Assembly: GCA_032358255.1 (NCBI GenBank)
Contig: JAULBX010024405.1
Location: 186,001-250,000, forward strand
Source: Heterotrichella gracilis
Lineage: Eukaryota; Sar; Xanthophyceae; Tribonematales; Xanthonemataceae
Length of the DNA stretch: 64,000 bases
Reading direction: 5' to 3'
Part shown: positions 1-14,100 of the stretch, piece after piece
How the letters are laid out: each line of letters begins with the position of its first letter
Numbering within the stretch: the stretch's first letter is position 1
The notes under the pieces: generated by a model
Seen by the model: only the letters and a program-made list of their open reading frames with translations
What the model was told of the DNA's origin: nothing
Database searches by the model: none
Position numbers and translations under genes: made by a program

Positions 1-303
1 GCTAGGAGTGCTTGGTTGGGGATTCCTGCACTTCACCTCACCGAGCACACAAATGCTCCACATATGCCTTATGCCCTCCAAAACACATAGTGAGATAAGC
101 AGTCTGCCCTACATGCCTTGCGCCAGCCAACCCTGGCACTACTTATACCATACCTGCATGGGCAACAAAGCACAGCTGCGCCATGAAGGGCAAGGGCATT
201 CTCCCAACCAACATGCAGATGCCTCACCACCAAATCGTAACGACCCACAACCCGTCATTTTTCCGGGGTACCACTGCTCGATTCCCCGCTTATCTTCCCG
301 CAG

Positions 304-2376
304 GTGGTCCATCCCCAAGCTGGCCAAAACCTTCAAGATCCGGCAGCAGCGGGTGCTGGCCATCATCGGACTGATTGAGCTGGACAACCAGCGCATCGAG
401 GCCGGGGAGGTTCCCAACCGGGAGCTGAACGAGCACATGCACCTTGACCTGTGGGAGTGCATACACAGCCGGGGGAGCGGGGAGCGCCACGTGCGCAACC
501 TGCCCACACAGCCCAAGTTTGAGGTGAGACTGCCTTCCTGCGGCATGTAACTCCTGGTCAGTTAGTTGAACACGCACGTGTTGCTGGGTGGTGGTGTGCG
601 CAACCGGGAGCTGAAGCAGCACATGCATCTGGACTTGTAAGAGTGCATACACAGCAGGGGGAGCGGGGAGCGCTACGTGCGCAACCTGCCCACACAGTTC
701 AAGTTTGAGGTGGGTACCACTAGGGCGCATACACCACCTGGTTAGCCAAATACAAGCAGCGCATTGAGGCGGGTGATGTAGGGAACGAAAGCTGAACGAG
801 TGCACATGCATCTTGACATGTGGGAGTGCATACACAGCAGGGGGAGCGGGGAGCGCAACGTGCGCAACCTGCCCACACAGCCCAAGTTTGAGGTGGGCAC
901 TGCCTCCCTGGGGCATGTAACCGCTGAAACTTGGTCAGTTAGTTGAACACGCGCGTGTTGTTGGGTGGTGGTGTGCCCAACCGGGAGCTGAAGCAGCACA
1001 TACATCTGGACTTGTGGGAGTGCTTACATAGCAGGTGGAGCGGGGAGGGCACAAGCATGCAGCGCATTGAGGCGGGTGATGTACGAACTGAGAGCTGAAC
1101 GAGTGCACATGCATCTTGACATGTGGGAGTGCACACACAGCAGGACAGCGCAATGGGCGCAACCTGTCCACAGATCATAAGGTTAAAGTGGGACCGCCAG
1201 GGCGCAGCCACCTGCCATCTATCCCAGTTCACCCATCAGCACTCTATTCAGAGAAACATGAACACATGGGTGTGCACAGCTGCAAACATTATTTCTGGTG
1301 TCCTGGCGAGGATTTCACGAAACCCTAATCTAAACCCTCCCCGGCCAACAGCTGGTGGAGCCATCCACCCTTGGTGCGCAGGCCAAACCTAGCACCACAG
1401 TGATCAAGATTCCACTTCTAAACCCTAACCCTAAACCCTGCCTTGGGCGCAGCTGGTAAGCCATCCACGCTTGGCCCGATGCCAAGTATGGCACCACGGG
1501 AATGAAGATTCCACTTCTAAACCCTAATCCTACACCCTAATATGCACACAGCTGGTGGAGCCAACCATGACACCACAAATATGAAGATTTCATTTTTACA
1601 TCCTAACAATAAACCCTCCCTTGGCCGCAGCTGGTGGAGCCATCCACCCTTGGCCCGGATGCCAAGCCCGGGACTGCCGTGAGCGAGGTTGCGCACGTGG
1701 AGGACATCATTGCCAAGCAGGAGGAGGAGATGATGGTGGAGGAGTTCATGGCCAACCTGTCCTACAACATGGGATGGGTACGTGGGTGGTGCTTGCGCGG
1801 TTGTTGCAGTCCAGGTGTTTGGGAGAAAGACAGGGAACAGGCGTTCATGACGGTTGATCCGGGCCTGTTCTACGTGTACAGTTCTGTTTGAATTACCGCA
1901 ATGATCACATATCTGGTGTTCTTGTGGAATGTAAGCCATTGTGTAAGGTGTATCCACCTGCTGCCGCTGCTAGGGTTTAGGGTTAAGGTATCTTCCCTGT
2001 CATCAATTTTTTTTACCACGGCATGTGGCAGGGGACTTGGGGGGTGCCATCTATTCAACCAACGTTGCTGCATACTTTACATGTCTACGAATTTCAAATG
2101 AAGAAGAATAGAAAACAGTTGCAAAAGCACAAAAGTCATCCCTGTTTTCCTGTGCAGATCGGCAAGAGCATCCGGCGCGAGAGCCGCAAGAAGAAGCCCT
2201 GCCCCCGGCCCAAGGAGGGCTGGAGCCTGGTGGTGAAGCCCCTGGGCAGGAAGGCAAGCAAGGGGAAGGCAGACCCCTACGTGGCTAAGCCAGATGGCTC
2301 CATTCGGGAGCTGAACGACGATGAGAAGCTGTACCTGCAGCGCATGGTGCCCCGGCCCAGGAGGAAGATCCTGTGA
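304..2376 (+). CDS. Probable mitochondrial ribosome/regulator-type protein, 5'-partial (3 exons seen)
   Basis: Exons 304-523, 1631-1777 and 2158-2376 join in phase (220, 147 and 219 nt), giving 195 residues to a TGA at 2374-2376. The first exon starts with one base completing an upstream codon, so the N-terminus lies in an earlier exon I did not find. The segment WSIPKLAKTFKIRQQRVLAI resembles the helix-turn-helix-like core of the eukaryotic mitochondrial regulator family (Bot1/mS45, PF12298). A helical acidic stretch follows (EDIIAKQEEEMMVEEF), then a very basic C-terminus (SIRRESRKKK...RPRRKIL), as in many mitoribosomal proteins. That family call is an inference from pattern only. Each exon has decayed partial copies beside it. 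Confidence 0.6.
598..1190 (+). repeat. Four decayed echoes of the 304-523 exon 3' end
   Basis: At about 599-711, 769-894, 976-1050 and 1062-1190 the exon end encoding NRELNEHMHLDLWECIH...PKFE is repeated with substitutions, stops and frame breaks. The first two copies keep a GTGGG-type donor after the PKFE-equivalent codons. All lie in the intron downstream of the real donor at 524 and have the same orientation. Confidence 0.85.
1340..1582 (+). repeat. Three decayed echoes of the 1631-1777 exon 5' end
   Basis: Sequences at about 1348-1412, 1449-1510 and 1548-1580 repeat the start of the exon (LVEPSTLGPDAK) including the CAG acceptor. CCCTAAA motifs separate them. They lie upstream of the true acceptor at 1630, so they are candidate decoy 3' splice sites. 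Confidence 0.8.
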
Positions 2377-2394
2377 GACCCTAGGAGGGAAATA

Positions 2395-2570
2395 GCGGGA
2401 GCTGAATGAGGATGAGAAGCTGTACTTGCAGCGCATGGTGCCCCGCGCCAGGAGGATGATTCTGTGAGATGCTGGGAGGGAAATCCTGCGAGGTCATGCG
2501 GAGAAGGTCCTGTGCCTGCAGCGCATGGTGGCCCGGCCCAGGAGGAAGATCCTGTGGCACCTAGGAGGAA
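2395..2570 (+). repeat. Two echoes of the terminal exon of the 304-2376 gene
   Basis: About 2397-2465 repeats the codons for RELNDDEKLYLQRMVP through the stop. About 2512-2556 repeats the last part again (QRMVARPRRKIL). Both lie downstream of the genuine TGA and presumably fall in the 3' UTR or beyond. Confidence 0.85.
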
Positions 2571-4563
2571 CATTCTGCTTATCGTTTTGTGAAACCACCT
2601 CACCATTGTTCAAGCGCATAGGTTTCCAGCGTGTGCATTGTTGCTAAGTTGGGTTCATTACTGCATGCAATGTTGGCGACGAATGTAAGCACTAACCATT
2701 AGCTCAATTTCGGCATTGACCAATCACTGATGAACAAGACAGGGCAAGTCAAATGTACAGCTACTGATTGCCATTAGGTGCATCAGGTAACACTGATCAG
2801 TTACTGTATTCTGTACACTGTATACTGTAACAGCAGTATTGCCGCAATTTCTCATTAGTTAAATGATATACCCCATCTTGCCAACCGTGGTGGCGGCTTA
2901 ACGTCACAATGGTGCACGGCTGAATGTCACGATCCCATTCAACACCATCAAATTCATGGCTCAATATGATGGTGCCACTGACCACACGCTTCACCATGAT
3001 GGTATGTGGCCAGCCTGCTGGGTCAGATACTTCACCCAGCATACCTGTATCAGATGCGACCTGTGCCTGAAATACCATTATGTTGAACAGATATGATCAC
3101 CATAAAGCATCGCCGAGCACTAAGCCTTTGAGTGATAGGCGACATGCAGAATTGCCATTCAGCATCCTTCATTTGGCAGCAATATATTCGAGTGCTGCAT
3201 TTTATCATGCATGCCATACCCACTCCAATACAGGTAGATGCAATTCAGTTTTCCCGCTATGAGTGAAAGGGTTTTATTTTCTTTTTTTTCATTATTTCTT
3301 TCTTTCATGATAAGGCAAAAAGTATAACAATACCATAAAGTATATACAATGTATTACTGCACGCTGTGTACCAGTGGTAGCACCTTGAGCAGCATGCATA
3401 TCAGATGTGCGTGCATACAACAACACCATTTTAAGCAGGGAACTTTATCTGTCATCCTGCCCACGTTTAAGCATCAAAACCCCATGCCATATTGCCCAAC
3501 GATTGTCATTTGCACACGACACTCAATGTCAACATAACTAGGATGCTGGGTGGTGAGCAACTTGCTCAAGTTCATATTGTATATATTACCTGATATTGTC
3601 ATTTATTGTGTACCCAACACCATTGCCCACGTATGGCTTGCAATACATGTGCCGCTATGCATGCAGGTGTATAATCTGTAATGGAATTTTACCCAGTGTA
3701 TTGTCAACATGTCCTACTGTTTTGCTTACTACAAAAATGATATACCACACTCTAAGGCACCGTACTGTGCCACAGCACCCATGTCAAAACTTTCCTCCCC
3801 TTCTTGCACACTTTTTCATTGGTAACCAACATCATGCAAGTTCAGTAAGACAGTGCAAAACATCACTGGAGGGTGTGGATGGGTGGATGACGCACATGTA
3901 CGCTGTATCATCAGATCCAGCCTGCTGTAAAACACTACGGTACATACACCCAAACACAATTGTTGTTATTGTTTACTTGTGACGGAAACAGTCTCAACTG
4001 TTTGCTAAATCACTTTGCCACAGACAAATGAGCATGGGTACAACTCCCTTGTCACACTTCACTTTTACTGCAAAAATATCTTGTCACTTGCCGATTGACT
4101 CCACCCTTGTAGCCAGTCAGCTCAGCTACAGCAGCAATTGCCCAACCACCTGGACAACCATCTCATTCCGCCTGCTGGCACATGCCAACCCTCCTTGGTA
4201 CCATTGCTCACTCCGCATCACTGCTAGTCAGACTGGCATGAGTTGCATTGGAGATACCACGATTGACACAAACCCCACATCTCTTTACGCCCTTGTCTTC
4301 TTTCCTTCTACAGCACTGGCTGCTTACACCCTGCAAAGCGAACACAGCCTGTTGGTCTACATTCTCCATGGTTTTAGAACGGTATGAGTAATTATCACAA
4401 TTGTTGATTGGAATTTTCCCTGTAATACTAGTAGGCATAGCTTGCTGGTACCTATGTAACCTGTACAAGACCCAACATATTGCCAAGCTGCTCTGCCCTT
4501 AAGGGTGCCAGGCTACCCTAAACATTGACACAACATACCACCATGCTCCTGTCATGCCAACAC
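2571..4563. other. Intergenic, no supported gene
   Basis: Convergent intergenic space between the + strand gene ending at 2376 and the - strand gene ending at 4564. Short open frames (for example 3596-3982 +) show no recognisable motif, no splice-consistent extension and no conserved domain. I see nothing further. Confidence 0.6.
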
Positions 4564-6427
4564 TTACGCTGAGCCAACGCCAACGCCGGTCTGCATCCCG
4601 GGCTCCACACCCTCCTTCCTCTCCCCCACACGCTGGTTCTGCGCGCCAGTGCCGTAGGCGGTCTCGTCGTGCTTGCCGATAGCCATGATCAACGCAAAAT
4701 TGCCCACCGCTGAGATGATTGCGCCAGACAGAAACACCCGCAGCCTGCTCTTGAATGTGCCGTCAGCAGATGGATTGTCCTCAGCAATGTCATTAGCGCT
4801 CAGGAACCTGTGGGGTGTAAGATATGAAAGTGAGATTTCAACTGAAAAAGCCCTTTAAAATGTATTTGCAAGGTATATTATATAGTGTGACAGAAAATTA
4901 TTGGTTGCTTCACGACAGCTGGTCACAAGTATCCCGCAATGTGCATCAGCCGACCTTGCATCAGCCGACTTTGCGCTTTGCAATATACAGGTACAAAGGG
5001 AGACTGCAATGCATGCACCAGGTTGCATGGGCATGCCAACTCAATTCAATTGAGGGTCCTAGCGTTTAGGGTTCACATGTTAGCAACCTCCATGAGCAGC
5101 ACAGCGACAGGTGTCAGCAACCCAATCATGGATTTGATAAACATTAAGGCATAAACAGTCCAGAGTTTATGAGGCGCTGCATAAAGGGATTTCAAGGTTG
5201 TACAGCAACTCACGTGTTGGCAGTCTCCATCAGCAGGACCGTGACAGGTGCCAGCAGGCCAATGAGTCCCACCCTGAAGATGTGTGTCTTGCCAGCTGCC
5301 AGCAGGATGAAGGTGAATAGCACCACAAACAGCTGGTAGAAGGTGGTCCACCAAGAATACCTGCACACCAGGGAGCAGCGGGTTAAGCACGTCAGTCAGG
5401 AGTGCTAGCATTCCTCCATGGTAATAAATCTCCTGTCATTCACTGACTAAATGGACCTTTGCTTACGCCAATTAGGGCTTTGTTTGATTACTTTTCCAAA
5501 TGAGCCTGTGCCACGCTGTGCATGCATGTAGGCAGGTAATCGGTTTAAAAGCCGCCCCACACATGCACGCGTGTGCATATTCTTCCAAAGCCAACAGGTG
5601 CCACCATTAAAGACTGAACAATGCAACTAGCCCCCAGATTTAGGGTTTAGGGTTTTTTGCTGTTGTTTGCACATACTCATCTGTACTAACTTTGGGTACA
5701 GCATCCCTAACTGCCAATTTGCGATGTGAGACATATGCACATGCCAAAGTCTCAAACTGAAACCCAGCAACATCAAGATTCAATACCTAAGGCCAATATC
5801 ATTGCCCAAGCGCACCAATGGCAAAGACCCCGAATTCTAACCCCAGACATATGCCATATGTTTCCAAACTGGACATGAGAGCCACGTTAAATTGTGCAAC
5901 AGCGCATATATATATTCTCAGCCACCGACATGCAGCAATCTGGTAATTTGCAACAGTTTAAATGCTCAACAATAACACTCAGTACATTTGCATGCGCAAA
6001 GTGTATGCTGAGCAGCCGGTACGCTAGCCATCAGGTGCACTTGCAACAGGGAGCTGTCACAATGGGTGGAGAACTAAAGGAGACCAGGTACTCGAGTGGG
6101 CAACATACAACAGTTTTGTTAGCAGTAGCTACACTGTGGCCCTCAACTGTTTGTACGTCAGCACACCCTAGAATAAGGCACAGCAACTGGCATATTGAAG
6201 GCCCGAAGACCCTAAGTGGTTCTATCCTACCTGTAGAATTTGTTGCAGGACACGTTTGGTGACAGGTACCCCGCACTGCCAATAATGGCTTGGTGGGGAG
6301 TGGCACCCCCGCAGTCTTGCTGCAGCGACGAGATCCCCGCCAGCAGCAGCACCCAACCAGAGAACGCTACGAAGAGCGTCAGCCACAGCAGCATGATACG
6401 CATATTGCTCAAAAGCTTTGGAGCCAT
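4564..6427 (-). CDS. Four-helix membrane protein, unknown family
   Basis: Complete model: exons 6427-6231, 5360-5214 and 4807-4564 (197+147+244 nt), 195 residues, start ATG at 6427 (MAPKLLSNMRIML), stop TAA. Four hydrophobic segments are visible at about residues 11-32, 73-89, 96-111 and 139-158. Between helices 1 and 2 is a loop with two cysteines (QDCGGATPHQ... and NVSCNKFYR) followed by YSWWTTFYQLF. The C-terminal tail is hydrophilic and Gly-rich (GMQTGVGVGSA). This tetraspan layout suggests a plasma or endomembrane protein, but I do not recognise the family and assign no function. All introns are GT-AG with phases matching. A partial echo of exon 2's 3' end lies at about 5083-5125. Confidence 0.82.
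5080..5126 (-). repeat. Echo of the 5214-5360 exon 3' end
   Basis: The codons for LLAPVTVLLMETANT and the donor are repeated with changes just downstream (on the - strand) of the true donor, next to a GTTTAGGG motif at about 5066-5073. Confidence 0.75.
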
Positions 6428-8122
6428 TTCTGCAGCGTCTGGCTGTCGGCACAGAGACTCAAGCTGGTGAACTCGTGTACGTAGTTTTGTAGCCTGGAGG
6501 TGTGCGATTACCCGAGGGGTGACAACCAGTCCAAGGTTTTAAAGACTTGAACTCAGGTTTAGACACTCAGCAAGGCTCCAAGCACGGTGATACAATCCTT
6601 GTTACGTTCACTTCGACAGTTTATACACGACGACTATGGAAGTTAGTTTTCTGTGGATGCGCATTTGTAGAGGAACTGCCTCCTGCCGGGCAGCTGTATG
6701 AATTATGGAAGTAAAAGCGCTGCGTGGCGATTCCTGGACTCATGTGACGGAACCACGCGCTCTCTGCTGCGCCGAGATGAAGCGCACGATGTGACCAGAT
6801 CGAGGTGCGATCCAGTTGCACGGTAAGTTCCATTTGGCTGCTGCAGCAGGCTTTGCTGTCATCGCACGTGCACCATGAGGGTTTACATGTCCATCTCAGC
6901 TCTCAGCTCTCACTGAGAGGGCCCTTTTGAATGAGTACTGAGCACCTCTGTTTCACAGCCAAAATGCGGTGGAAATACGAGATTTGAAACTGTTGCTTGC
7001 CAAACAAACATGTTAGCAATGCTTTGCCAAAGCCTACAGAATATGCCCAAAACCTTGGCCCAACTGAACCAGCCCAACTCAAGCCCTTGTCCACCCCAAC
7101 ACAATACACTGAATCACTGCATTTTGCATTTGAACTTGTGGATCCATCTGGTGGTGAATGGTAGAATTAGTTACAGGAGCGGTGGCAATCCGCCCAGGGT
7201 TCAACAAAATCTGGCCAGCGCATCTGCGCATAAGTAAGATGTCTTGCACTAGCTTTACAACCTATACCATCCCCCTGACAAGGTGTAACACACTACGCCC
7301 TTAGGGTCATGCATATTATGCATTGCAGGCGCCCCTGTCCTGCTGAGCAACCAGATAAAATTATAAACAGAGCACCAGTCATGCCGAGATTTCATTCCGG
7401 AATCCACCAGGTGCCATCGATATCATCCGCCTACCATGGCGCTCACCAAGGTGCAAACCCCAAACCCTAAACCTGTAACCTGTAACCCTCCCCTGGCGCT
7501 CACCAAGGGGCAAAACTAAACCCTATACCCTACACCATGATTCTTAAACCCTCCCCTGGCGCTCACCAAGGTGCAAACCCGTCATATGTGGCACGGTGTG
7601 TACTCGTTTCCAAACCCCATGGGCCAATACCAAGCCAAGTGTATTTATTTCTTTCTTGTCAGTCTCGACATGTTCGACCCCCTCTAGCTTACTACTGTCG
7701 CTCCAGGCATACAGCACAGTATCTGATGCCGCAGGTCGGGTTTGCAATTGTAGTTGATGTGGACACTCCAGTCAAGAAAATATCCTTAGTTAGGGTAACA
7801 GTCCCAGCGCCTGTTCATCGGTCACTTTTTAAACAGTGACCTTGGCACCACAGAACGCCAACAACTCAAAAAAACTTCTAGACGAGAAGATGTTCTCTAG
7901 GCAGGTCAGCCTATAGGTCACAGTGCATGGACGTCAGCGCTGCCTGCTACCGTACCTATATACTGGCGCCTATAGGTTTGAACTTGCAACTTCCAACTGG
8001 TCTTGTCGCGCCACCCAAAGCGCCGTGGGTCATCCAAAGACCCCTAAGCACGCAGGTGCCGCCTAGCAGCTTCAGCAGGAGCGCTGCTCGAGGCCTCGGT
8101 TGAGCGGGCGTGAGCCTCAGCG
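6428..8122. other. Divergent intergenic region
   Basis: Lies between two divergently transcribed genes, so both promoters should be inside it. I could not assign a promoter motif. At 7425-7580 there are three short tandem copies of a sequence with CTCACCAAGGTGCAAAC and CCCTAAA-like units. No supported ORF. Confidence 0.5.
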
Positions 8123-11100
8123 ATGCGGCGCACCGCGTTGGCCGGGTCCATCAGCCTGATCCTTCTGGCCGCCTGCGTCTCTCCCACGTCGGCGGTACGC
8201 AGGTGAGAACAGCAAACCTATGCTTGATGTCCCTGGCGCGGAGAGAAGGATGCAGTGCTTGCTGGCATAGCGTCGTTTTGCCTGCAGGATTTAGCAGGAA
8301 TACACCACCAGCAGGACGCACGACATGTGTACATCGCACGAACCAGCTGTCAAATTCAGTGATGCAATAGCAGGCAACTGCAGATTGGTTGTGCACAAGG
8401 CCCCCCTCAGTATATAGGATGGTAGCCAGGCACGGGTTTAGGAGCGCTAGCAGGGGGTGCCTAGCCAGGCCCATGCGTGGCCCCACCGCATGCATGCGAG
8501 CACCTTTGCTACACAGCCCGTTGTGTGCAACCCCAAAAGGTTTTGCCACACGTTATCCAGGCCCTCTTGAACGCCGTAGATAGATAGGCCGCAGGGCATA
8601 GTGCGGTGGTTTGGTTGGTGCACTGGGTAGCACGATGAAGTTGGTGAAGTGGATGATGTGTGTGTACACTGCACTGCACTGTGTGTACACTACATGTTGG
8701 AGGGGAGGGTGGGGCGTGCACCAATGAGAACTGCAGGAGAACCACTGGGAGGTTGTATTGGAGCTCATAGCACATTGCCGTAGCAGCTATCTGCAAACCC
8801 TTAGTTGTAACCTGGTAAACCCTAACACACACAAGGCAGTTTCAACACAGCGCTGGCAGGGGTTTACCTGAAATGTACCTGAGGTGTACACTACGTGATA
8901 CTGTCGTATCCTCACTAGGGTTTAGGATGCACGATTTCCGCTTTCCCGGGCCATAATAGCCATTGTGCGGTGCTTTAACCCTAAACCCTAAACCCCTCTT
9001 CTCAGGCCACCACCCAAGCACAAGCCACCATCGCCCAAGCCGCCGTCACCAAAGCCGCCATCACCGAAACCTCCATCACCAAGACCTCCATCTCCCAAAC
9101 CGCCATCCCCAAAGCCACCGTCGCCCAAACCGCCATCTCCAAAACCGCCATCACCCAAACCCCCATCGCCCAACCCGCCATCACCACCGACCCCACCGCC
9201 GCCTCCCTCCCCTCCTCCACCCTCCCCACAGCCACCACCCCCTTTCCCACCACCAGCTCCTCTACCAGCAGGTGTGACAGCCCTTCCTCCCTCTTCAATT
9301 TGTCATTATCATCACCACAACTGCACCCACCACACCCAAGCGCCCTTTCTTTGGACTCAAGTACCCTAACTCTACCCCAACTGGTGACAGACAAACAATG
9401 AACATGTGACGATGAGAGGCATGCCGCAAAAGTGGTCAGCCCCGTATGTCACCGCCATATGCCACGCGTGCACTCGCTGTATCGTTGGTGGTGACTGCTG
9501 CGCTCAGTCATGTTAGTCATGTCCTTGGGTTACAAAAATCTGTGTGCTATGTCCTATACCCTCATATTAACCCACAGCCATATGCATATGCCCTTGTGTC
9601 ACATACGTAGCAGCAGCACTAGCAGTGCAAATAGCAAAAATGATCATCTATAAAGCCAGTCCACGCAAAGAATTTAAGTGGCCATCTTGTACAGTATGCA
9701 AGCATGCGGCGCATGTATAAAGAAACCATGTGCAAAAATAGTTACTTATATGTACTCCAAATATAATATCTTAAAAGGTGTTCACCTTGTGTGCGCCTGC
9801 GCAGGGCTGGATGTGGTCGTGTCCTGCGCCAATCCAACCAACAACCAGGCCATCAATTATGCCATGGGCCAGAGCTTCACCCCGCTCAGCACCCTGGCCA
9901 ACCTGTATGTGGACAAGATCGATGTGTGGATCCAGTCCAACACATATTATGTCACCTCCTACAAGCTGGAGGTGCACCTTGGCAGCCCTGGAGGGACCCT
10001 GGTGGCCGCCTCGGAGGTGGTGAATGTGAGCTCTTCAGCGGCCGAGGGATGGTACGTGATGCAAACCCTAAACCCTAAACCATGGGTGCATGCACTGCAA
10101 TCATGTACAGTGGTTGTTGTGATCAACCAAGTACGTGGTTGTTGTGATTGCCCCTGTGTGCCATCCATGCCATGTATGGGTGCATGGTGTCGGATGTTGT
10201 AAACATGGCTTTCAAGGGATGACCATGATTTGATTAGGCATTCGAATAGGGACCTTTTGCATGCAAGATGCAAACTGTCTTTGCCATTCCACATTCCATG
10301 CTGAAACCCTAAAACCGCCCATTCCATGTTGAAACCCTAAAACCGCCCATGCGTGTGCTTGCAGGGTGTCTTTCGCCATCGCCAGCAACTTTGCCCCCAT
10401 TTCAGCTGGCCAGATGTATGCTTGGAAGCTGGTGATGGCATCCACCAATTTCCACAATGCTGGATACTCCTTTTGCTCCGATGTCATTCCTGGGAAGGGG
10501 TATGGGGGGGGGTACGACAACGCCCCTGAGCCGGGGAACGATTACTTGTTCAGGCTGTGGACCAAAGTCGTGCTACCTCCGCCTACTCCTCCCAAACCCC
10601 CTCCACTACCTCCACCCACCCCCCCATTGCCCCCCAGCCCCCCCCCATTGCCCCCTGCTCCCCCATCGCCCCCAGCGCCATTTCCAGCAGGTGATCCAGC
10701 ATGCCCATTCCGCCCTGTTGATGTTGTAACATCTCATCATCTTGATTGGGGCCAGTCCCTGAATCGGCATAGTTGGTAGCCTGCCTATTGCACCTAGGTA
10801 GTGACACTCGGGCCCATTTCGGGCCATACACGCTGGCCGGGCCCTAGGGGGTCCCCAATACCATGGTAAATACCCCCCTTCCATTCCGAGGGCAACACTT
10901 TTGAGAACATATTTGGAATCAGCACACTCGATTTAATTTAGGAGAGTTGAGCCAGCCTTTGCCCTCTGAGCGGAATATGGCCATGTGTAATGTTTAAATT
11001 AATGCAAAACAGCCAAAAAACAGCCAAATATGGCCAAACATAGCTCAAAACAGCCCAAAGGAGCCCCAAAGTGCCCTGGCCTTGTTCCAAACGGTATTAC

Positions 11101-14100
11101 GACATGTCCTCAGGCTCTGAGTCAGGGCACAGTAAACCTAGAGCTCAGCGATAAGGTTTTGGCTTTTTACGAGAGGCTCAGAGTGTCAATACCTGCGTAC
11201 CGCACCACCTACGTAGCCTTTCCCATGGGGATGGCTACGGCGCTGCCACCCTTGTAATTTTGTAATTTACTATCTACTTATCTGCCCTTTCCCACCTGGC
11301 CACAATTCGAGGATCCCGTGCGCTATCCACCTTTGCACATGCTACACCACTACGCTGTCCACCTTTACACATACTTTGTGGTTGGTCTGCACACAAACAA
11401 TGTACAGCTACATTTGGTGATGTGTGGTCATATTTGATCAAGTGTTATGATCATGGACCGCTTGTCAGACGGGGTTTGTAATGTGTATGTACCTGAAATC
11501 ACTTAATGAGGTGACGTATATCACGGGTCTTGAGGGGCAGTCCTGTTCACTGTGGAGCTCTGCCCACGCCATGTCCATCCCAGCAATGCATTCATGTGGA
11601 ACCCTTGACAAGGGAGTGAGTGAGTGTGCTCGCGCCTGTGCAGGGCTGGATGCGGCCGTCTCTTGCGCCAACCCAAGTAGCAACGTCATCAATGGTGCCA
11701 TTGGCCAGACCTTCACCCCGCTCAGCACCCTGGCCAACCTGAATGTGGACAAGATCGATGTGTGGATCAGGCCTAACGTGGTATTTTCGACCTCCTACAA
11801 GCTGGAGGTGCACCTCGACAGCCCTGGGGGGACCTTGTTGGCCACCTCAGAGCAGGTGGTTGTGACTTCCCGCCTCGTGACATCAAGCTCAGCGGCATGG
11901 TGCGTGATATGGGATATGGGTGCACGCGCAGGAGTCATGTACAGTCATCATACTATGTGGGTGATCCGCTGATGCATGATGTGGGATGTTGTACATGGTG
12001 CATGCGTCAGTGGTGCATCCATTGCATCACCGGTGAATAAGGTACGCTGCATACATTCTTCATGCTCAGCACTTGAAGGATAGAAGGCCCTTGTCATTAG
12101 ACAACTAGCAGCCACAGACGCAGGCAGTGCCGAGGCTGGAAACCTCAAGCGAAACAAGGTGTGTACAAAGTCGAGTCCAGAGTGCAGCGTACCAAATTCA
12201 ACCCTCAATAGCGCCATCGGTACGTGCAGGGTGTCTTTCACCATAGTCGGCACGTCTGCCCCCATACACGCTGGCCAGGTGTATGCGTGGAATGTGGTGA
12301 TTACATCACCCTTCAGCGGTGACTTCTCCTCCTGTTTCACGTTTGGAAGCAGCTCAGAGCCAGCCAATGCTTATATGTTCAGGCTGTGGACCAAAGTGCT
12401 AATTCTAAGCCCGCCACCCCTGCCGCCATCGCCACCATTACCACCTTCCCCCCCACCTTCAACAGGTGAGCCATCTCCACTCTCTCTGTTTGTCTTGTGA
12501 ATAGTTCTGTACCCTGAGCGACGTCGGGGATGGGGTTGGTCCCCGCCCGTTCCATGACCACGAGTAGGTGACCTGCACCAGCCTGCACCTTCTGCCGCCA
12601 TGCTCTACCCTAGTCTTTAAAGTTTTGGAATAATGTCCTCACCCACTTTCCCCCATCCCACCTGTGCCACCACTCTATCGGCCATCACCACCATCACCAC
12701 CGTATGCTCCATCATTGTTCCTTCTAGCAGGAAGGACCACCTTCCTCCCTTGTCATGCTGTCGTTGACTTTGTGGTGGTTAGCGCCTCTAGGGATTGCCG
12801 CCTGCACTGGTGCATCCCCATCAGAGTTGGCATAAAATTGGGTTTAGGGTTTAAGGTTTAGGGTTTATGGTGGTTAGCGCCTAGATTACCGCCTGCACTG
12901 GTGCATCCCCATCAGAGTTGGCATAAAATTGAGGGGTTGAGATCTTTGGACACACAGCCCGTTACTATACGTTGTTGCTCTAACTAGTTACTTTACCCTC
13001 ACTCAATGTGCTTGCCAACTTTTAGTTGCTACATTGCACGTCTTGGGCATGTATTATCAAAGGTGGTAGTTCAAAACTGCCACGCCACTGCTGACATGGC
13101 ACCCATTTACCAGGCCTCAGGGGGGGGGGGAAATAGGGGAAATAAATGCCATATGCCCGCACTCGTGTGAATCCCCATCACACTTTCAGTAAGAAACCTT
13201 TTTGCCTGGCCATGTGCACCGAATCCTGCAATAACCTAAGGATAGGGGTGTATTTATCCCTTCCCAACGCCAGGATACATATAACCCTATCCTTACCCCA
13301 AGCAGTGACATGCAAACTCTGTGCCTTGACACCACAGCCACAGACCAAATGTGTGTGTACGCCTGTGTAGGGTTGGATGTGGTCGTGTCCTGCCCCACCG
13401 CCACCCTAAACCCTAAACCCTAAACCCTGATACAGACTGTGTGTGTGTACGCCTGTGCAGGGTTGGATGTGGTCGTGTCCTGCCCCTACGTTCGTGGACC
13501 CTTCTTAGGGGACAGTACAAACGACCTTCGTGATTTAATTGGCCAGAGCTTCACCCCGCTCAGCAACCTGGCCAACCTGTATGTGGACAAGATCGATGTG
13601 CGGATCCAGCCCAACACGCAGTACACCACCTTCTACATGTTGAAGCTGTTCCTCGACATGCCTGGAGGGACCCTGGTGGCCACCTCGGGGGTGGTGGATG
13701 TGAGCCCTTCATCTCCCAGCGGATGGTGCGTGGGGCATGCACTGATGCATGTACAGTGCCAACTATGATGCCCCAATGTGCTATCCAAGGTTGCATGCTG
13801 TCGGATGTTGTACATGTAGTAATTGTGGCTTTCAAGGGATGGCCGTGTTTAGTGAACACAGGGAATCAAACAGGGCATGCAAGATACAGATTGTCCTTGC
13901 CATTCCACATTCTGGGCAGCTATAAAAGGCGTTGGAGCCTAGAGGATTGTCCTAATAGATCAACAAATGCATGTGAACCCCTGACAACGCCATCCACATG
14001 CTTGCAGGGTGTCTTTCACCTTTGCCGGCACCTCCGCCCCCATCTACGCTGGCCAGGAGTATGCCTGGCTGCTGGTGAAGACATCCGCCTCAGGCTTCAA

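Noticed and set aside
8988-9394. Minus-strand Gly-Asp-rich open frames (GDGGLGDGG)
   Set aside because: Shadow of the PPSPKP exon on the + strand, which has splice sites and phase support.
10060-10080. Peptides such as LNPKP and GFRV in open frames
   Set aside because: They are translations of TTTAGGG/CCCTAAA repeats in introns, not protein repeats.
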